From Symbiodinium natans (lineage: Eukaryota; Sar; Dinophyceae; Suessiales; Symbiodiniaceae): a stretch of 64,000 nt of DNA. The position numbers were made by a program, and so were the translations under genes. The notes below the pieces were generated by a model. That model had not been told where the DNA came from, did not search any database, and was given only the letters and a program-made list of their open reading frames with translations. Where the stretch lies: the NCBI GenBank assembly GCA_905221605.1, contig CAJNDS010002100.1:481001-545000 (forward strand). Reading direction: 5' to 3'. Positions 48,319 to 59,225 of this stretch are shown here, in pieces. Within the stretch, counting starts at the first letter, position 1. Each line of letters starts with the position of its first letter.

Positions 48319-49100
48319 CATATTTTTCCACGTCGAAAGTTCATTTTCTGCTTCTGCCTCACGCCTTTCAAATCAGTTGCCGGTACGGACAGTTTCAAGA
48401 TCGAGGGTCCAGGGGCGGGGGGCGAGGAGGGCGCACACCAAAGGCACTTCCGTCTTGTGGCATGCCCTCAACCCTAAACTTTTAAATTTAAGAGCCTCCG
48501 GCTCAAGCCGCCGACCCCGCTGGAGCATAGTTGAAAGGTTTAAACGCGCTCGTCAGCTCAAAGGATCCAAAAGTTGAGGGCAGCCCCATCAATTGTTGAA
48601 CAGGCCGAGCCCAGCAACCAGGAGGGGGGGGGGTAGGGGGGGTGGGGGGGGGCAACGGGGGGGTGGATTTTTCCCCAAAGGGCCCCTATGTCCTGTGCGA
48701 AACCGACTATGGTCCGTGAGTTTATGCGGTGTGGGTGGCCTGGCCCTCCATGGAAAAGCTGCCCGGGTACCCCCCTCTACCCCCCCCGCCGCGTTTTGGG
48801 GGGGTAAGGAGGGAAAGAGGGAGGTTTTCACCTCCTTTTCCCATCCAACACGCCGCCAGGGTCGGCGGACCCTAAACCCTAAACCCTAAACCCTAAAACC
48901 TAAACCCTAAACCCTAAACCCTAAACCCTAAACCCTAAACCCTAATTAAACCCTAAACCCTAAACCCTAAACCCTAAACCCTTTTCAGGAATGCAGTTCT
49001 TAGCACCGGGGCCGCCTTTCTGGTCTGCCTGGCCTCCTTGCTCGTGTTGGCGGCCCCGTCGCTGACGTCGAAGCAGTCGGAGCTGAGCGCCCCGGCTTAG
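38556..49100 (+). CDS. TauE/SafE-like multi-pass membrane transporter, nested in a VPS52 intron
   Basis: TauE/SafE proteins are membrane exporters or permeases with two repeated halves. Best-supported exons: 39551-39654 (VTLPLGTLLLERFGRATLAK, the end-of-half motif PLG..LL.R), 41934 to about 42038 (AAAAGLLRGAMGLAGGSRTF, the Gly-rich start of the second half), 44462 to about 44569 (LTELPVALNAVLLSVLRVA), 44778-44843 (LDSWPMYVALMLGGILGLL), 45092 to about 45181 (AGNCLAERVDTAAFQRWLLL), and 48989-49100 (STGAAFLVCLASLLVLAAPS), ending in TAG 49098-49100. A linker exon near 41474-41545 (WLHKREKGRP) is plausible. Candidate 5' exons are 38556-38575, 38691-38794 and 39124-39180. The first half is incompletely resolved. 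Substrate unknown. Same strand as VPS52. Confidence 0.6.
38576..38690 (+). mobile_element. Family B element coinciding with an inferred intron
   Basis: 115 bp starting GTACTTGGAGGGTCATGGGT and ending CCCATGAACCTTCCAGTAAG, about 30-bp imperfect terminal inverted repeats. It begins with GT and ends with AG. Joining 38556-38575 to 38691 onward gives an open frame from ATG 38556 (MPQPRSCSRAFAPGPA...). Its whole length is therefore intron, as expected of an introner. Confidence 0.62.
39120..39290. repeat. Short imperfect GC-rich repeats
   Basis: GGGCACTC(A/T)AGGG(A/C)TACTCGGCGGGGCTCTCTG occurs twice (about 39188 and 39241) with a related GGACTCTCCGCGGAATTCTCTG before. Non-coding or duplicated exon edge. 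Confidence 0.7.
40180..40362. repeat. CCCTAAA and CCCTCAA arrays
   Basis: CCCTAAA units with about eight CCCTCAA units (40250-40305) inside. Intronic in the TauE/SafE-like gene. Confidence 0.95.
40414..40596. mobile_element. Family A element interrupted by a CCCTAAA array
   Basis: Left half GGTCCCCCCTTATACTTGTA through CTAGGAAGGACTGCTAG (to 40495). Then CCCTAAA and CCCCTAAA units (40496-40569), then right half CTGTTAGTATAAGCGGGGAA CATCCC. In uninterrupted copies the two halves are contiguous. The array therefore arose inside an existing element. Confidence 0.8.
42170..44460 (+). other. Long intron of the TauE/SafE-like gene
   Basis: Between the Gly-rich second-half exon and the ALNAVLLS exon. 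Holds a family A element (43035-43172), a family B element (43735-43862), CCCTAAA at 43861-43960, TTTAGGG at 44085-44135, and a coding-like stretch at 44230-44290 (DADRNIANLGQVVASL) that may be an extra exon but was not placed. Confidence 0.4.
42537..42566. repeat. (TA)n microsatellite
   Basis: About 15 TA units. Similar tracts at 9437-9460, 35127-35163, 48287-48312 and 62358-62410. Confidence 0.97.
46337..46607. repeat. A-rich/T-rich perfect-type hairpin
   Basis: AACCAAAAA-type repeats (46337-46460) followed after about 55 bp by their reverse complement GGTTTTTTTGGT-type repeats (46518-46607). The arm ends near the loop are CCAATTTTC and GAAAATTGG. Potential hairpin with arms of about 100 bp. 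Confidence 0.9.
46610..48140. repeat. AT-rich tract with long degenerate repeats
   Basis: About 1.5 kb with no telomere-type repeats. It contains three copies of a block including TTGAGTATG(G/C)(T/C)CC...AAATGGTATTCACTTGAGTCAAATTGGGCT (written here in parts; about 47350, 47600, 47860). Another block including GTGGTCTTT...ACTTCAG appears near 46685, 47145 and 47260. No coding signal. It lies between the last two TauE/SafE-like exons. Confidence 0.85.
48842..48985. repeat. Conserved box plus CCCTAAA array
   Basis: CATCCAACACGCCGCCAGGG and TCGGCGGACC (48842-48875) run directly into CCCTAAA units to 48982, just before the last TauE/SafE-like exon. Same box as at 12871 and 28508. Confidence 0.9.
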
Positions 49101-52084
49101 GGTTTAGGGTTTAGGGTTTAGGGTTTAGGGTTTAGGGTTTAGGGTTTAGGGTTTAGGGTTTAGGGGCTGGTTTAGGGTCGGTCTGGCCACTCGGGTTTGA
49201 GGGTGTAGGGATATAGGGTTTAGGCTTTAATTAGGGTTTAGGGTTTGGGGTTTGGGGTTTAGGGTTTAGGTTTTAGGGTTTGGGGGTTCACTTTGGAGGT
49301 TCAAAGTACTTGCAAGTAGGGTCACAAGCAGGGTCATTCTGGTAATACCCTTTGTTAGGGTGCTTATAAACCTACTTCAGTACCCCAAAAGCCCAAAACC
49401 CATAAACCTGCTTATAAGTACCCATGAACATCCAAGTAGCGTGGAAGGTTGAAGATTCCCATAAAAATCAACCGCAAGCCCAAGAAACCTTAAACCCCAA
49501 ACCCTGAAGCATCTGAGCCTTTTAGGGCTCTAGGGTTTAGGTCTCTACGATCCAATCACTAGACACTGGGTGTAGTGGTCTGTTGCACCTAAACCCTAAA
49601 CCCTAAACCCTAATCCCTAAACCCTCTACCCTCTAAACCGACCCTAAACCCTAAACCCTCCGAGGTTTGTCGATGGCAGTGGAGATTTGCTCCGTACGCC
49701 GCGAAATGGACCTCCAACGATGTGACTCCGGGCCACATCTGTGCCGACCGGAGCAGCTCTGAGCCTAAGCCCTACTTGAAGGTTTAGGGTTTAGGGTTTA
49801 GGGTTTAGAGTTTAGAGTCATGGGACTGGTTATAAGTGCGCCAGTTGAGGTTGCAACCATAGCTACCCCACTGTAAACCCCACTTAAGCCCCGTCTTCCC
49901 CAAGAAAGGTAGCGTTTGGCATCGCTGATGCTAGCACTCCTCCTTTTCCAAGCCTCAAGCCCTGTGGCTTGGAGTGCTAATTCAGGACAAAGTCTTCCGA
50001 GACTTCCAGAAGACGGCCCGGTCCATAGGGCCTGGGTGTAGGGTTTAGGGTTTAGGGTTTAGGGTTTGGGGTTTGGGGTTTAGGGTTTAGGGTTTAGGGT
50101 TTAGGAGTTTAGGAGTTTAGGAGTTTAGGAGTTTAGGAGTTTAGGAGTTTAGGAGTTTAGGAGTTTAGGAGTTTAGGAGTTTTTAGCTCTTCGAGGAGTT
50201 GGCGATGAAGTGCCCGCTGCTTCTCAAAGAGTCGGATGCTGCACTCGGTTTAGTCGGCACCCCCCTGCCTACCCTCACTACAGGCACCTCCGAGACTCTG
50301 ATTCAGGGTGCCCCAAAAAGGGCCATAACTTAGAAAACTGACCGTCTAAACCCTAAACCTTAAACCCTAAACTCAACATGCAAATTTGAGAGCCCTCTCG
50401 GAAGGAACTTGCGGGCATCTGAAGCTTTCATGCTTCCGTGTGCTCCAACAGACTGAAGTCTTCCTACTCCTGAAGGTTGGCCTGAGTTTGAGACGATCAT
50501 GCCTATCCCCCCAAAACCCCAAGACCCCAAACCCCCCAGAAGTTTCAAACGTTCTTAAAACGGAGGGAGAAACGCTAAAAACAACCGATTGCTCCTTAAG
50601 AAACATTATCCAATTCAAGACTGTATCCCATACTGTTTAACCCTGATTAAAGGGTGTTGCTCTGAAATTCGAGGCTGTTATCTTTGTTTAACGTCTCTTG
50701 TATTAAATAAATTCTCTTCGCGTTTAACGTGTCTTGTCATGTACGTTACTAGAAGACTGTGCCCCAAGAACCGCAATCCAAGGCCCTTGAAAGCCTGCGC
50801 CAGCAAAAACAGATCTGAAAGCATGCCCTCCGAAAGACACTTTCCATAGTGACAGCGACCCCCAAAAAACTTAGGACGCTGAACAAGGCCGGAAAGCTTT
50901 GCAGTATCGCAGACTCCACAAAACTAGGCAGGGCCTTGGGATATTTTGTTCTCCCTTCTTGGGTTTACGAGGCTCATATTCAGGAATATGTTTAGGGGGG
51001 CTTTAAGAGTGCCATACCAGAAAAGCGGGTGCAGCATCATTGTGTAGACTTCGGCCAAGCCATCAATTGCGGCTGCCTTTCGCGACGTAGATAGGCTGCA
51101 GCTGCCCTTGCTGGAGCACAGTCTTGGCAGCTGAGTAGCGCCCTTTTTGCCCTTTGTGGGGTATGGGTTCCCTTTCAGCAGTAGCTACCGCCAAAAAGGG
51201 GTGCCCTTATTGTAATATATGGCTACTGCGCTGCCAAGCAGTTCATGCTGCCGATGTCAGGAGTCGGTGCCGACATCAGGAGTCCCGGTTTTACCATTCC
51301 CGTAAACCCTCAAACCCAAATTTGAAATCCACTCTTCCTTCAGCACCGGTACACCAGAAAATCTTCTCTGGTCTCCCTGTGTTTCTCGGCTTGAGAACCC
51401 AGGGAGCCGACAGTCGGATGCCAAAAGGCATCCGTAATCTCCAGTGCGAATTCGTGCCAGGGCTGTCCGGGTTTAGTTCGGTTTAGGGCTTCAATGAGAC
51501 TGTTAAGTGGGATAAGACATATATGGCATATAAGACTTATGAGACTTACATAAGGCTTGTAAGACCTGTAAGACTGATAAGGCTCAAGTGACCTATGGCT
51601 TCGGATTTAGGGTTGGTTCTGGCAGAGCCAGAGCACTGGACAGAGCTTGTTCATAGCTACTCGCTTTAAGGGTGGCTGCCTAAGTGGCCTTGCTCAGACC
51701 TGACGCTAGCGATCAAAAGGAAGGGCTTCATCATGCAGAAACGACGAAGCTGAGGCCTTTTATTTGAAGAGATGAGGATGTAGGGTTAAGGGGTTCAAGG
51801 TGTAGGATTTAGGCTTGAGGGTTCATTGTTTAGGGTTCAGGGCTTAAAGTTTAGTGCAGGCCGTAAGACTTACCAATGGGTTCTTGCTCAAATTCGTGCC
51901 GCCAGCTGTATACCTCGCGCGATAGCTGTGTGCAGAACTTGATGGTCCCCGCCTCCACCTGCTTAATCGCAAGTTGCGATTCTCATCAGCAGAAAGCCAT
52001 TCCCAGAGCGCAGCCCCTGAAGCAGCAGCACCGACCCGCAAACCCAAGCCGAACTTGCTGTCGTGCTCATGGCTCTCCGACACC
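49101..52084. other. Region between TauE/SafE-like and methyltransferase genes
   Basis: TTTAGGG array directly after the TAG (49098-49165), a family B element (49286-49437), a TTTAGGG then TTTAGGAG variant array (50040-50180), and a family C element (51129-51240). Unassigned coding-like islands: 49668-49760 (PYAAKWTSNDVTPGHICAD), 49986-50020 (DKVFRDFQKTAR), 50187-50240 (EELAMKCPLLLKESDAA), 51390-51465 (MPKGIRNLQCEFVPG). They could be 5' exons of the methyltransferase gene or of a separate gene. Confidence 0.4.
50105..50180. repeat. TTTAGGAG octamer array
   Basis: About nine homogenised TTTAGGAG units following canonical TTTAGGG and TTTGGGG units. A variant not seen elsewhere in the window in such purity. 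Confidence 0.95.
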
Positions 52085-55000
52085 ATGTTTCAAGACGTGC
52101 AGGGCCTGCTTCTCCTGCTCGGCCTCGTAGCCGGGTCTCCGAAGCTTCCGAGCGTGTCGCCCCAGGAGGCGGTTCTTGTGCAGTCCTTCCGTCACTTTGA
52201 CTACTTCCGAGGGAGCATCCGCTTCCCCAGGGGGCGCCAGGGAGACCGGAGCAACAAGACGCTGCGCGTGTCGGGGTGGCTGGGTGCGACCCATGGGATC
52301 TTCCGCAACTGCTGGGGCTGCTATGCTGGCTTCTGCACTTCGAGGAAGCTCTGCTGCGGCTGGGACCCAGCGGGTGCTTATTCCCCCTTTTTTTTGGGTT
52401 TTAAGGGTCCCTTATATATATATATATATACATATATAAGCACCTTGAGACCAAAAAGGGTACCCCTTTTTATTCCCTACCCCCTAACCCCGAACCCCGA
52501 ACTCCTAAACCCTTAACCCCTAACCCCTAACCCCTAAACCCTAAACCCTAAACCCCTAAACCCTAAACCCTAAACCCTAATCCGAGCATCTGATTAATTA
52601 ATACCCCCACATTTAAAGAATTTTTTTTTGGCCGGAAGCCCGCCGGAAGACTACTTTCCATTAGGGTGGATTTCGTATGGGACAAACCCCCCACATTTAA
52701 AGGAATTTTTTTTGGGGGGGTTCAAAAATCTGTCGGCAGGCTTCTTGTTTTGCTTGCGGAGACGCAAAGCTACAGCACCTCAGGGATCTGCATCGTATTG
52801 TTTTTAATAGAGAATCAATACAGGGCCACGGTCCAACTATTGCGGAACCCTGCATTCCTTATTGTGAGGGGGGGGGGGGGGGCCCCCCACCCACTAATCA
52901 GAAGCTCGGATTAAACCCTAAACCCTAAACCCTAAACCCCATTCTTGGGGTTACACTTGGGTCTAGGTGGGCTCCGGCCCAATGCGGCCTGCTTCGATGG
53001 GCTGTACTACATGCAAGAGATGTGCTGCGACACCCGGCTCGTGGCCTACGACAACCATCCTGAGATCCTCACTGAGTCTAGACCATGTCGAAGCTTAGGG
53101 TTTAGGGTTTAGGGTTTAGGGTTTAGGGGTGGTTCTTCTTAGGAGGGACCATCGGATAAGACAGAGATACACCAGCTTCTAGAAAGGGAAAGGGGTCCAG
53201 CGGTTCGGGTTCAGGAGTCTCTGCATCAGCAGCTCGGCTTGGAGCAGATCTACCAGCGCTTCACGGCGCGCAGGCTGGAGCACCTCGCGTCGCTGGCACT
53301 TCCGGTGTGGAATCGCAAGGCCGAGGAGACCAAGTGGTAATATAGGCGCCCGAATAGACATATGCATCATAAAAACAATAGCAATACACATAATTAAATA
53401 ACAATAATAATAATAACGAACAAAAATATAATAATCAACAAATCATGTTTTTGTTGGGGGGTTATTATCGTGGACTAGACTTAGAAATGGACCATAAGGG
53501 AAGACCATGAGCATTACTCCAACCCCTATGGTACCCGTTTCCTCCCTTCTTTTTTTGCGGGGTCGGGTTCCCTTATTTATTATTATTATTATTACTTTTT
53601 TTTTTTTTTTGGGGGGGGGGGGGGGTTGCCTTTCGTGGCTACTTGGAGGTTCATGGGACTTATAAGTGGGTTTATAAGTGCGGTAACTATGGGTTATAAG
53701 TGGGCTTACTATGGGCATAACCTTACTTAGGATACTTATAGCCATACTGATAAGTACCCATGGAGCTTCAAGTAGGTTGCTGTGCACCCCCCTAGGTACT
53801 CGAGCTTGGTGCACGACAAGGGGACCTGACACATTTCTTCACAGATCGCGGCTGCTTCGTTACGCTGGTGGAGCCACGGCAGACCAACGTCATCGCGCTC
53901 CGCAAGAAGTTGGCCCTTGGCTATCTCTTTCCCGACCCGGGCAAAGTCGAGGTACTGTCGATGGATCTGGAAGAGTCCATGCCACAGGGGACGTGGGACA
54001 TCGTCTTCTGTTACTGGGTTGCTGTATAGGAACTTCCATAGAAACCTCGGGTAGATACGCAAATGAACGTTCGGATTTGGTTAGTTGTGGTACCTTCAAA
54101 TAAGTTTCTCAGCACTAAACCCTAAACCCTAAACCCTAAACCCTAAACCCTAAACCCTAAACCCTAAACCCTAAACCCTAAACCCTAAACCCTAAACCCT
54201 AAACCCTAAACCCTAAACCCTAAACCCTAAACCCTAAACCCTAAACCCTAACCTAAACCCTAAACCCTAAACCCTAAACCCTAAACCCTAAACCCTAAAC
54301 CCTAAACCCTAAACCCTAAACCCTAAACCCTAAACCCTAAACCCCTAAACCCCTAAACCCTAAACCCTAAACCCTAAACCCTAAACCCTAAACCCTAAAC
54401 CCTAAACCCTAAACCCTAAACCCTAAACCCTAAACCCTAAACCCTAAACCCTAAACCTAGCTAAGCCCAAGCCTAAGCTCCTGAGCCAGGTTATGGGCTC
54501 CTCTACCATTTGCAAGAGCCAGAGAAGTTCCTGGAAAGAGTGGCGCCGCTGGTGTCTGACTTTCTGCTCATGGAGACGGTTGTGTCGACTGAGTCTAGGT
54601 TGCTTCTAAGGAACTTAGACTGAAGTTACCAATGTTCTGTACTGTAGAAAACGGAAACTCCGTGCTTTATTTGCTATGCGCCTGCTTGTTATCCCACCTG
54701 GAGGTTCATGGGTACTTCTAAGTAGGCCCTAAGTAAGGATTAACCATAGTTACCCTACCCATACCCCTACTTCTAAGCACCCATGAAGCTCCAAGTACCT
54801 TTAGTCCAAACCTTATAAGCCTAAACCCTAAACCCTAAACCCTACACCCTAAACCTTAAACCCTAAACCCTAAACCCTAACCCTAAACAAGCAACCCAAG
54901 GAGGTCGTCGACATCGTCGAGTCCGTCGAGTCAGACTCCATGTCTCTCCGCGGCCACGCGCGACGCCTGCGCAGGGAGGACGTGTTCATGCTGCTGAAGC

Positions 55001-55490
55001 GATTCTTCCCGTACCTTGCTGTGGGAGTGTTTAGGGTTTTTAGGGTTTTTAGGGCTTTTAGGGTTTATAGGGTTTATAGTATATAGGGTTTAGGGTTTAG
55101 GGTTTGGGATTAGGGTTTAGGGTTTAGGGTTTAGGGTTTAGGGCTAGTTCTTAGCGCTGAATTCGGGAACTGGGGTACCTTTCGATTCCACTGTGCGACC
55201 TTTCAAGGGATCAAATGGGGGACCTTAGTAGCTACTCGTTCTTAGAAGGGAAATTGAGAACCCGGTGCTGAATTCTTTCCTAGGCAAAACCTCTAAGGAT
55301 ATAATTAAGAACCACTGAACTAAGGTATGCATACGTCCCAATGACCCAACCAAACCACGAGCAGTTTGAGACTGATTGGGCTCACCAGTCTGGCAACACC
55401 CGCGCCATCTTCATTGCGTCCCGACGGCCTCTGTCGAGTCCTGTGATGCTCATGGAAGAGCTGCCGGCGCATCAAACGAGGTCGTCCTGA
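52085..55490 (+). CDS. Class I SAM-dependent methyltransferase with probable signal peptide, nested in a VPS52 intron
   Basis: Inferred exons: 52085-52373, 52967 to about 53040, 53215-53319, 53796-54009, 54490-54590, 54901-55020, 55365-55490. ATG 52085 opens MFQDVQGLLLLLGLVAG, signal-peptide-like; an in-frame ATG at 51974 is an alternative. Two Cys motifs follow (NCWGCYAGFCTSRKLCC and CFDGLYYMQEMCC). The Rossmann fold is clear: motif I VLELGARQGDLTHFF, VTLVEPRQTNVIALRKK, acidic MDLEESMPQGTWDIVFC, then YGLLYHLQEPEKFLERVAPL, SDFLLMET, and a C-terminal RAIFIASRRPL...LPAHQTRSS with TGA 55488-55490. Phases agree at each join (donors GT, GC, GA). Substrate unknown. Resembles methyltransferase domains preceded by Cys motifs that are common in dinoflagellates. 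Confidence 0.82.
53580..53625. repeat. TTA, poly-T and poly-G tract
   Basis: TTATTA repeats, about 16 T and about 17 G, preceding a family B element (53640-53774). Intronic in the methyltransferase gene. Confidence 0.9.
53640..53774. mobile_element. Inverted-repeat element, family B
   Basis: Left CTACTTGGAGGTTCATGGGA, right GTACCCATGGAGCTTCAAGTAG (split across the limit only at its last bases). Inner arms TTATAAGTGGGTTTATAAGT and ACTTATAGCCATACTGATAA. Near the 3' end of the methyltransferase intron 53320-53795. Confidence 0.8.
54114..54460. repeat. CCCTAAA array, about 50 units
   Basis: Nearly perfect CCCTAAA with a CCTAA slip near 54249 and CCCCTAAA units near 54339. Longest C-rich array in the window; in the methyltransferase intron 54010-54489. 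Confidence 0.98.
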
Positions 55491-55976
55491 ACACGTTTCT
55501 TGGCTCCTCTCCAGGCAAGTTGCTGTGCGAAAGTCGAGGTTGCCAACCGAGCTCGGCCCAGGAGGCTACCACCGAGCTCGGCCCATGAACTCCTCAGTGC
55601 GCGGCATGGCCATGTGCGCGGCACGGCGCATTCTCCCCTGGAATGTGGACGCCGCGCTGGCCTTGACAAGCTGCGCAGGATTCGAGAAAGCCTCCTTAGG
55701 GAAATCTCAGTTCACCCCCGAGAAATGGCTCAGAGCAGAGCCCGGCAGAAGATGTTGCACAGCAGGGCAAAAATCGCTCGCTCGCTCGAGCTCTAACCTA
55801 GCTCGCTGGGATAAGGATGGAACCCTCAGCCCTAATCCTATTACGCGCAGCCGGTTCAAAGCCAACCCCACGAGCGGTTCCTTGTCACATCATGGCGTAT
55901 TCTCGAGGGTTCCACGGTTTAGGGTTTAGGGTTTAGGGTTTCGGGCTACCCTTTGTGGGAATGCAGCAACGGGGAG

Positions 55977-58900
55977 CCAGGCCGAGATGCCATCCTGGAG
56001 CAACTTGACCGAGATCCCATCATTGCCCACACCAACAAGGCCCTCACGCGGCAGGTTAGGGGTTTAGGGGTTTAGGGGTTTAGGAGTTTAGGGGTTTAGG
56101 AGTTTAGGGGTTTAGGGGTTTAGGGGTTTAGGGGTTTAGGGGTTTAGGGGTCTAGGGGTTTAGGGTCACGAGGGGGTTTAAGGGGGTTTAAGGGGTTTAG
56201 GGCAGTTTAGGGCAGTTTAGGGCAGTTTCGGGCAGTTTCGGGCAGTTTGGGGGGTTAGGGTTTACAACATCACACCTAGCCGAAACCCTCAACCGTCAAC
56301 CCCTAAACCCTAAGCCCAGGCCCCCGTTCTGGTACACCAAGCCCCCGAAACATTCACACACCCAGTCTCTAGGTAGCCATATCTTAGCAGGGAATGAGAA
56401 TGAGGGCCTTATATATAAATATAAATTTAAAAATAAACAAATAAATAAATAAATAAATAAATATATATATATATATATATTTCACCTTTAAGGGGTTATG
56501 TAGGGCCTTGTTTTAATTGTTTCATTCCCTACTAAGAACCAGCTAAGCCCAAAGCTCCAAGCCTTGAAGCTTTGGGGGTTTCGGGTTGAGGAACGGTGCA
56601 TTCTGCTAAGGAGGACATACCGTAACCCTAAACCCTAAGCCCTAAACCCTAAACCCTAAGCCCTAAACCCTAAACCCTAAACCCTAAACCCTAAACCCTA
56701 AACCCTAAACCCTAACCCGTAGTGCACTGCGCGGGATTTCTCCGGCAGGACAAGATCAAGTACTACCATGAGCAGCTCTTCCGCAGCCACCAAATGCTGC
56801 TGATGGACCTCGAACTTTTTTGCTCGGGTTTAGGGTTTAGGGTTTAGGGTTTAGGGTTTAGGGTTCCTGAATCGTAAGCCCCATATGCCCAAGAAACCCC
56901 AGAAGCGCTACAAGCCCTGCAAGCCCAGAACCTTAAAAACCATGAAGATGAAGGCCCAAAAGCCCGGAAAGCCCTCAACCTTGTAACCCTAAACCCTAGG
57001 TCCTAAGCCCAAACAAACCCTAAACCCTAAACCCCGAACCCTAAACTCTAAACCCTAACCCTATCCTCATAGACCCATTCTCCGCTCAGTTCTCGAAGGA
57101 CACGGCAACGTCCGAGTTCCTTTTCCTGAACGACTTCTTCGATACCAAGGGCGACCACGGCCTGTTCGTGGCTACTTGGGACGAAGAGCCCTATAAGCCC
57201 TAAACCCTAAATTCGAAACCCCCAACCCTACAACCAAAACCCAACGCCCTAAAAACTAAACCCTAAACCCGAAGCCCTAAACCCTAAACCCTAAACCCTA
57301 AATCCTAAGCCCTAACCCCTAAACCCTAAACGCTAAACCCTAAACCCTAAACCCTAAACCCTAAACCCTAAACCCTAAACCCTAAACCCTAAACCCTAAA
57401 CCCTAAACCCTAAACCCTAAACCCTAAACCCTAAACCCTAAACCCTAAACCCTAAACCTAATGAGTGGACGGGCTCCAGGAAGTGTTCGGAAAGACGACG
57501 CAGCCTCGCTCTCAGTGCTTCCAGCAGCGGGTTGAAAGCCTAAAACCCTAAACCCTAAACCCTAAACCCTAAACCCTAAACCCTAAACCCTAAACCCTAA
57601 ACCCTAAACCCTAAACCCTAAACCCTAAACCCTAAACCCTAAACCCTAAACCCTAAACCCTAAACCCTAAACCCTAAACCCTAAACCCTAATCCTAAACC
57701 CTAAACCCTAAACCCTAAACCCTAATCCTAAACCCTAGAACACCTTATACTGTATTTACAAGTACGGGCGATGTCGAAACCCTTCTCCTCGACAAGCCCA
57801 CCCCCGTAACTTGTACATCCTCGCCGCTGTAAAAGGATTTTGAGCTTTCGGGACCTTGTGGTGTTCAAGGTCAAGGGGTAGAAGCTGTGCGGGTTGAAAG
57901 GTTTAAAGGGGTGTGTTGCTGGTTCTCTTGGATCCCCAGTCATGCCTGGTTGCTTGCTTGCTTTTGCTTGTTCGGTTCGTTCGGTTCCAGCCCATTAAAT
58001 CCTAACCCGAAACCATAAGCCCTAAACCCTAAACCCTAAACCCTAAACCCGAAACCCTAAACCCTAAACCCTAAACCTACTTGGGAACCCTGCTTTCGTG
58101 TTTTATAAGGTACTTCCTCGACTCCTTGGAGGGCTTTCTTGGCAACTGCTGGGACTCGGCCCCTTGGCAGGATGTTGGGTTTGGGGTTTAGGGTCTACAC
58201 AAGCAGCAACACCACAAAATCGGAGCACAAACTGCAGATCACAACAACTATTTACACACCACAACTACAAAGAAGGTCGGCACAAAACAGAATCCAGAAG
58301 CATTCTAGAATGTGTCTCATTCTAAAGCCCTAAGTCGCACAGAGCCAGACAGCCAGGCGTATCACAGGGCACAAGATTCAAAGCACAAACTGCAAAACAC
58401 GACCCCAAGCACAACACCAGAGACATCACAAATCGGAGCACAAACTGCAGCTGAAGCTGCTGACAGGAAGCACAAAACTAGCACGCTGTTGGGGCGCATT
58501 CTACAATCATGACCACACAAAACGTGCGCAGAACATCAGGTGACGACAAAAAGCTCAGAAGTGTTTTGGTTGTGCGCGTGTTTTTGCTCATGGTTACCAC
58601 AAGCAGGATCGTCTAAAGGTTTAGCGTTGTCATTGGTTGGTTCTTTTTTGGCGAGTTTTGGGGTGATGCTAGCGGGTGATGTCCCTTAAACCCCATCAAC
58701 CCCATGAACTCTAAACCCGAAACCCGCATCCTGAACCCGACCCCAAACCCTGAAAAACCCCCAAGTAATAAAACATCCCATAACCCTGAGGTGGGCCTGT
58801 TGCTGATGGTCCGAATCGTGGACTTCTACAGGAAGCGCATGCAGCAGCGTAAGGCTGGTTTAGGGTCAAGCAGCCGCAACTCCTTAAGTTTGGGGGGTTC

Positions 58901-59194
58901 CAAGTTAGAGTCCCCCCTCCTTGGCAATGTTGCGATAGAGCAAATCTACCCTAATTGCAAAAAAGAGGGTTCCGCATGACATGAGGAGGCTCTCGGTTTC
59001 TGAGGGATTTGCGAGGTCGACTTCGGACCCGGGCGCGATGTGTCGTGCTTCAGTAGTCGTACATGACATCTGCAGTCTGGCGGTCTTACACTGCTTGGGG
59101 TCTGTTGGCAGTGCACACGAAAGCCCCGGATGTGTAGGTTTGCGTAAGTTTATGCTTAGGTTTCGTGGCGAACCAGGGTACATGCATGTTGGAG

Positions 59195-59225
<31 letters not shown>

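Noticed and set aside
48589-48889. Gly/Pro-rich frames near 48.6-48.9 kb
   Set aside because: Driven by poly-G/poly-C runs and repeat sequence; no family match.
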